This document shows, piece after piece, positions 61,786-64,000 of a stretch of 64,000 nt of DNA. A program made the position numbers and the translations under genes. A model generated the notes under the pieces. It ran no database searches and was not told the origin of the DNA. It worked only from the letters and a program-made list of their open reading frames with translations. Numbering within the stretch: position 1 is the stretch's first letter; each line of letters opens with the position of its first letter. Source of the DNA: AC-38 sp033856025 (GTDB taxonomy: Bacteria; Actinomycetota; Thermoleophilia; Solirubrobacterales; Solirubrobacteraceae); assembly GCA_033856025.1 (NCBI GenBank), contig JAWVFQ010000018.1:62001-126000 (forward strand). The letters are read 5' to 3'.

Positions 61786-61792
61786 TACCCTA
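61786..61792. promoter_or_regulatory. Overlapping divergent -10 boxes
   Basis: TACCCTA reads TACCCT on the plus strand, 6 bases before the polX GTG, and TAGGGT on the minus strand, 11 bases before the GT2 ATG. One 7-base element may thus start both genes. Confidence 0.45.
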
Positions 61793-61797
61793 GAGCC

Positions 61798-63546
61798 GTG
61801 CCGGACCCGACCAACGCGCAGATCGCCCTGGCGCTCGACGAGCTGGGCGACCTCTACGAGCTGGACGGAGCGATCATCCACCGCGTCGTGGCCTATCGCA
61901 ACGCCGCCAAGGCGGTGCGCGAGGCGTCCACCTCCGTGGCCGCGCTGGCCCGCGAGGGCGAGGCGGTGCAGATCCCGGGGATCGGCAAGACGCTGCAGGA
62001 GAAGATCCAGTCGCTGACCGAGACGGGCGACATCCCCTCGGCGGTCAAGCTGCGGGCCAAGTTCCCCGCCGGGCTGCTCGCCGTGACGCGGCTGCCCGGC
62101 CTGGGGCCCAAGCGCGCGCGCCTGCTCTACGACGAGCTGGGGATCGACTCCCTGGACAAGCTGCGCGCGGCCGCGGAGTCCGAGCAGCTGCGCACGGTCA
62201 AGGGCTTCGGGCCCAAGGCGGAGGAGAACGCCCTGGCCGGCCTGGCCGCCGCCGAGGCGGGGGCCGGGCGGGAGGAGCGCGCCGTCCTGTCTCGCGCGCT
62301 GGCCGTGGCCGAGCCGCTGCTGGCCGCGCTGCGCGACGACCCGGCGGCCGACCGCGTCGAACTGGCCGGCTCGGCGCGGCGCTGGACGGACAGCGTCAAG
62401 GACATCGACCTGATCGCCACCGCCCACGATCCCGAGGCGCTGGCGCGCGGCGCGGCGGGGCTGCCGACGATCGCGTCGTCCTCCGGCGTCGGCCCGGCCG
62501 GGGCCCGGCTGACCACCTACACGGGCATGAAGGTCGACCTGCGCATCGTGGCCCCGGAGCAGTTCGGCAACCTCCTCCAGCACTTCACGGGCTCCAAGCA
62601 GCACAACGAGGCGCTGCGCCGGGCGGCGGTGCGCCGCGGGCTGCACGTCTCGGAGTACGGGATCCTCGACGACGCCGACGGCGAGACGCTGCGCTGCGCG
62701 AGCGAGGCCGAGGTGTACGCGCGGCTCGGCATGGCCTACATCGAGCCCGAGCTGCGCGAGAACCGCGGCGAGCTGGAGGCGGCGGCCGCCGGTGAGCTGC
62801 CGGAGCTGGTGACGCTGGAGGACGTGCGCGGCGAGCTGCACTCCCACACGCACGCGTCCGACGGGCGCCACTCGATGGAGGAGATGGTGGCTGCGGCGCG
62901 CGAGCGCGGCCGGGGCTACCTGTGCATCACCGACCACTCGGCGTCGATGGGCTTCGGCGCCGACGTGTCGCCCGCCGAGCTGGAGCGCCAGATCGAGCGG
63001 GTGCGGGCCCTGGACGAGGGCCTGTCCGGGTTCGACCTGCTGATCGGCAGCGAGGTGAACATCCTGCCCGACGGCTCGCTGGACTACGACGACGACCTGC
63101 TGGCGCGGCTGGACTGGGTGATCGCGTCGGTGCACACGTCCTTCCGCCTGCCGTCGGACGAGCAGACCGCGCGGATCGTCGCCGCGTGCGAGCACCCGTG
63201 GGTGGACTGCATCGGCCACCTGACCGGGCGCAAGATCGAGCGCCGCCCGCCCTACGCGCTGGATGTCGAAGCGGTCATCGAGGCGGCGGCGCGGACCGCC
63301 ACGATGCTCGAGATCAACTCGTCGCCGGACCGCCGCGACCTGATCGACGTGCACGCGCGGGCGGCCGCGGCGGCGGAGGTGCCGATCGTCATCAACACCG
63401 ACGCGCACAAGCCGTCGGACTTCGACTACCTGCGCTACGGCGTGGCGACCGCGCGCCGCGGCTGGCTGACCAAGGCCGACGTGGCCAACACCCGCACGTG
63501 GAAGCAGTTCGCGCGGATGCGCAAGCGCGCGCGAGTGGCGCGCTAG
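61798..63546 (+). CDS. polX: DNA polymerase/3'-5' exonuclease PolX
   Basis: A 582-residue family X repair polymerase. The helix-hairpin-helix 8-kDa region holds I-P-G-I-G-K-T-L and L-P-G-L-G-P-K-R. The palm has G-S-A-R-R-W-T-D-S-V-K-D-I-D-L (DxD of the catalytic site; second Asp of the usual triad in K-V-D-L-R). The C-terminal PHP nuclease has H-S-H-T-H-A-S-D-G, C-I-T-D-H-S, E-V-N-I and N-T-D-A-H. It fills gaps in base-excision repair and proofreads with the PHP part. The start is GTG; the stop shares CTAG with the convergent glycosyltransferase. Confidence 0.95.
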   Translation: MPDPTNAQIALALDELGDLYELDGAIIHRVVAYRNAAKAVREASTSVAALAREGEAVQIPGIGKTLQEKIQSLTETGDIPSAVKLRAKFPAGLLAVTRLPGLGPKRARLLYDELGIDSLDKLRAAAESEQLRTVKGFGPKAEENALAGLAAAEAGAGREERAVLSRALAVAEPLLAALRDDPAADRVELAGSARRWTDSVKDIDLIATAHDPEALARGAAGLPTIASSSGVGPAGARLTTYTGMKVDLRIVAPEQFGNLLQHFTGSKQHNEALRRAAVRRGLHVSEYGILDDADGETLRCASEAEVYARLGMAYIEPELRENRGELEAAAAGELPELVTLEDVRGELHSHTHASDGRHSMEEMVAAARERGRGYLCITDHSASMGFGADVSPAELERQIERVRALDEGLSGFDLLIGSEVNILPDGSLDYDDDLLARLDWVIASVHTSFRLPSDEQTARIVAACEHPWVDCIGHLTGRKIERRPPYALDVEAVIEAAARTATMLEINSSPDRRDLIDVHARAAAAAEVPIVINTDAHKPSDFDYLRYGVATARRGWLTKADVANTRTWKQFARMRKRARVAR

Positions 63547-64000
63547 GGGAGCAGCCGGGGGACCAGCTCGCGTCTGACGAGCTCGTCCACGGTAACGCGG
63601 GAGAAGGGCGCCAGGGCCTCGGCGGCCCGCTGCGCGTAGTCGGCGCGCGGCGCGTCGAGCGCGGCCCGCAGGCCCGCCGCGAGGTCGTCCCCGACGAGGC
63701 GCGGGTCCAGGCGGCGGGCGATGGGCAGCGCGGCGTAGGGACCCGGGGCCTCGGTGGTCACCAGCATCGCTCCGTCGGCCAGCGCCTCCAGCTGCGCGAG
63801 CCCGAAGTCCTCCCGGCGCGGGGCGACGACGAAGACCCGCGCGCGGCGCAGGAGCGTCCGAAACTCGTCCGGTCCGAGAAGCCCCGCGAATCGCACCCGC
63901 CCGCCCCCGCGCTCTCCGGCCGGCCCGTCCAGCCCCGCGACCACGAGCTCCTCTCCCGGGCGGGCGGCTTCGCGCCAGGCGGCGAGGACCCGGTCGAGGC
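63543..64000 (-). CDS. GT4-family glycosyltransferase, 5' truncated
   Basis: The C-terminal 151 residues of a GT-B glycosyltransferase; the N-terminal acceptor domain lies beyond the window. R-F-A-G-L-L is followed by V-F-V-V-A-P-R-R-E-D-F-G-L-A-Q-L-E-A-L-A, the nucleotide-sugar E-x7-E region of GT4, and A-P-G-P-Y. The sugar and acceptor are unknown. The stop overlaps the polX stop in CTAG. Confidence 0.85.
   Translation of the reverse strand, partial: LDRVLAAWREAARPGEELVVAGLDGPAGERGGGRVRFAGLLGPDEFRTLLRRARVFVVAPRREDFGLAQLEALADGAMLVTTEAPGPYAALPIARRLDPRLVGDDLAAGLRAALDAPRADYAQRAAEALAPFSRVTVDELVRRELVPRLLP

Overview
The window is 64 kb of very GC-rich bacterial DNA (clearly above 70 % in most coding regions) that is almost fully coding, with many GTG starts and many 1-8 base gene overlaps (GTGA, ATGA, TGATG). 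An HspR-type heat-shock regulator behind dnaK-grpE-dnaJ, a myo-inositol phosphate synthase/CDP-alcohol transferase locus, mannosyltransferase-like membrane enzymes and leaderless promoters with TANNNT -10 boxes point to Actinomycetota. The gene styles remind me most of Thermoleophilia/Solirubrobacterales; that class assignment is inference. No tRNA, rRNA, CRISPR array, phage or transposase gene was found.

Layout. 1-7.2 kb: truncated cupredoxin lipoprotein, EEP-fold phosphodiesterase, argF, a histone-tail/phasin-like protein, a TrmA/RlmD-type RNA methyltransferase, P450, an alpha/beta hydrolase and a quinone oxidoreductase. 7.2-15.7 kb (mostly minus strand): small zinc-ribbon-like protein, a membrane protein with presenilin-like motifs, a divergent Fe-S uracil-DNA glycosylase, a GT4-PHP fusion, ino1, CDP-alcohol phosphatidyltransferase, PAP2/AUR1-like enzyme, a polytopic membrane protein and a dehalogenase-like hydrolase; this looks like phosphatidylinositol-type lipid and envelope synthesis. 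15.7-18.1 kb: PfkB kinase, endonuclease III, EamA transporter. 18.7-22.7 kb: dnaK-grpE-dnaJ-hspR. 22.7-26.8 kb (minus): GT87-like enzyme, a glycosidase and a secreted thrombospondin type 3 repeat protein, all overlapping. 26.8-29.4 kb: clpB behind a perfect inverted repeat that is a good candidate HspR operator.

29.4-36.4 kb is a defence island of visibly lower GC: hsdM-hsdS-hsdR plus a HEPN gene. The hsdR reading frame runs without interruption into a C-terminal MNT-type nucleotidyltransferase (GSx10DxD), and the next gene, overlapping by GTGA, is a HEPN protein with an Rx4H motif. Thus one half of a HEPN-MNT toxin/antitoxin-like pair is welded to the restriction subunit of a type I restriction system. 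This is the strongest candidate for a little-described system here; it recalls the logic of PrrC guarded by EcoprrI, but with a different architecture.

36.4-56.8 kb carries most of de novo purine synthesis in pieces on the plus strand: purD-purE, purB, purC-S-Q-L, purF, purN-purH, interrupted by minus-strand singletons (SDR, ArsR-SRPBCC fusion, GNAT) and by recQ and secreted proteins. purM, purK and purA are not in the window. 56.8-64 kb: ileS (type-2-like), trxA, a SpoIIM-like membrane protein, a dolichol-phosphate-mannose-synthase-like GT2, polX and a truncated GT4 gene.

Two structural habits recur. TANNNT boxes lie 6-8 bases before many start codons, suggesting leaderless mRNAs. Four convergent gene pairs share a single CTAG so that one palindrome supplies TAG stops on both strands.
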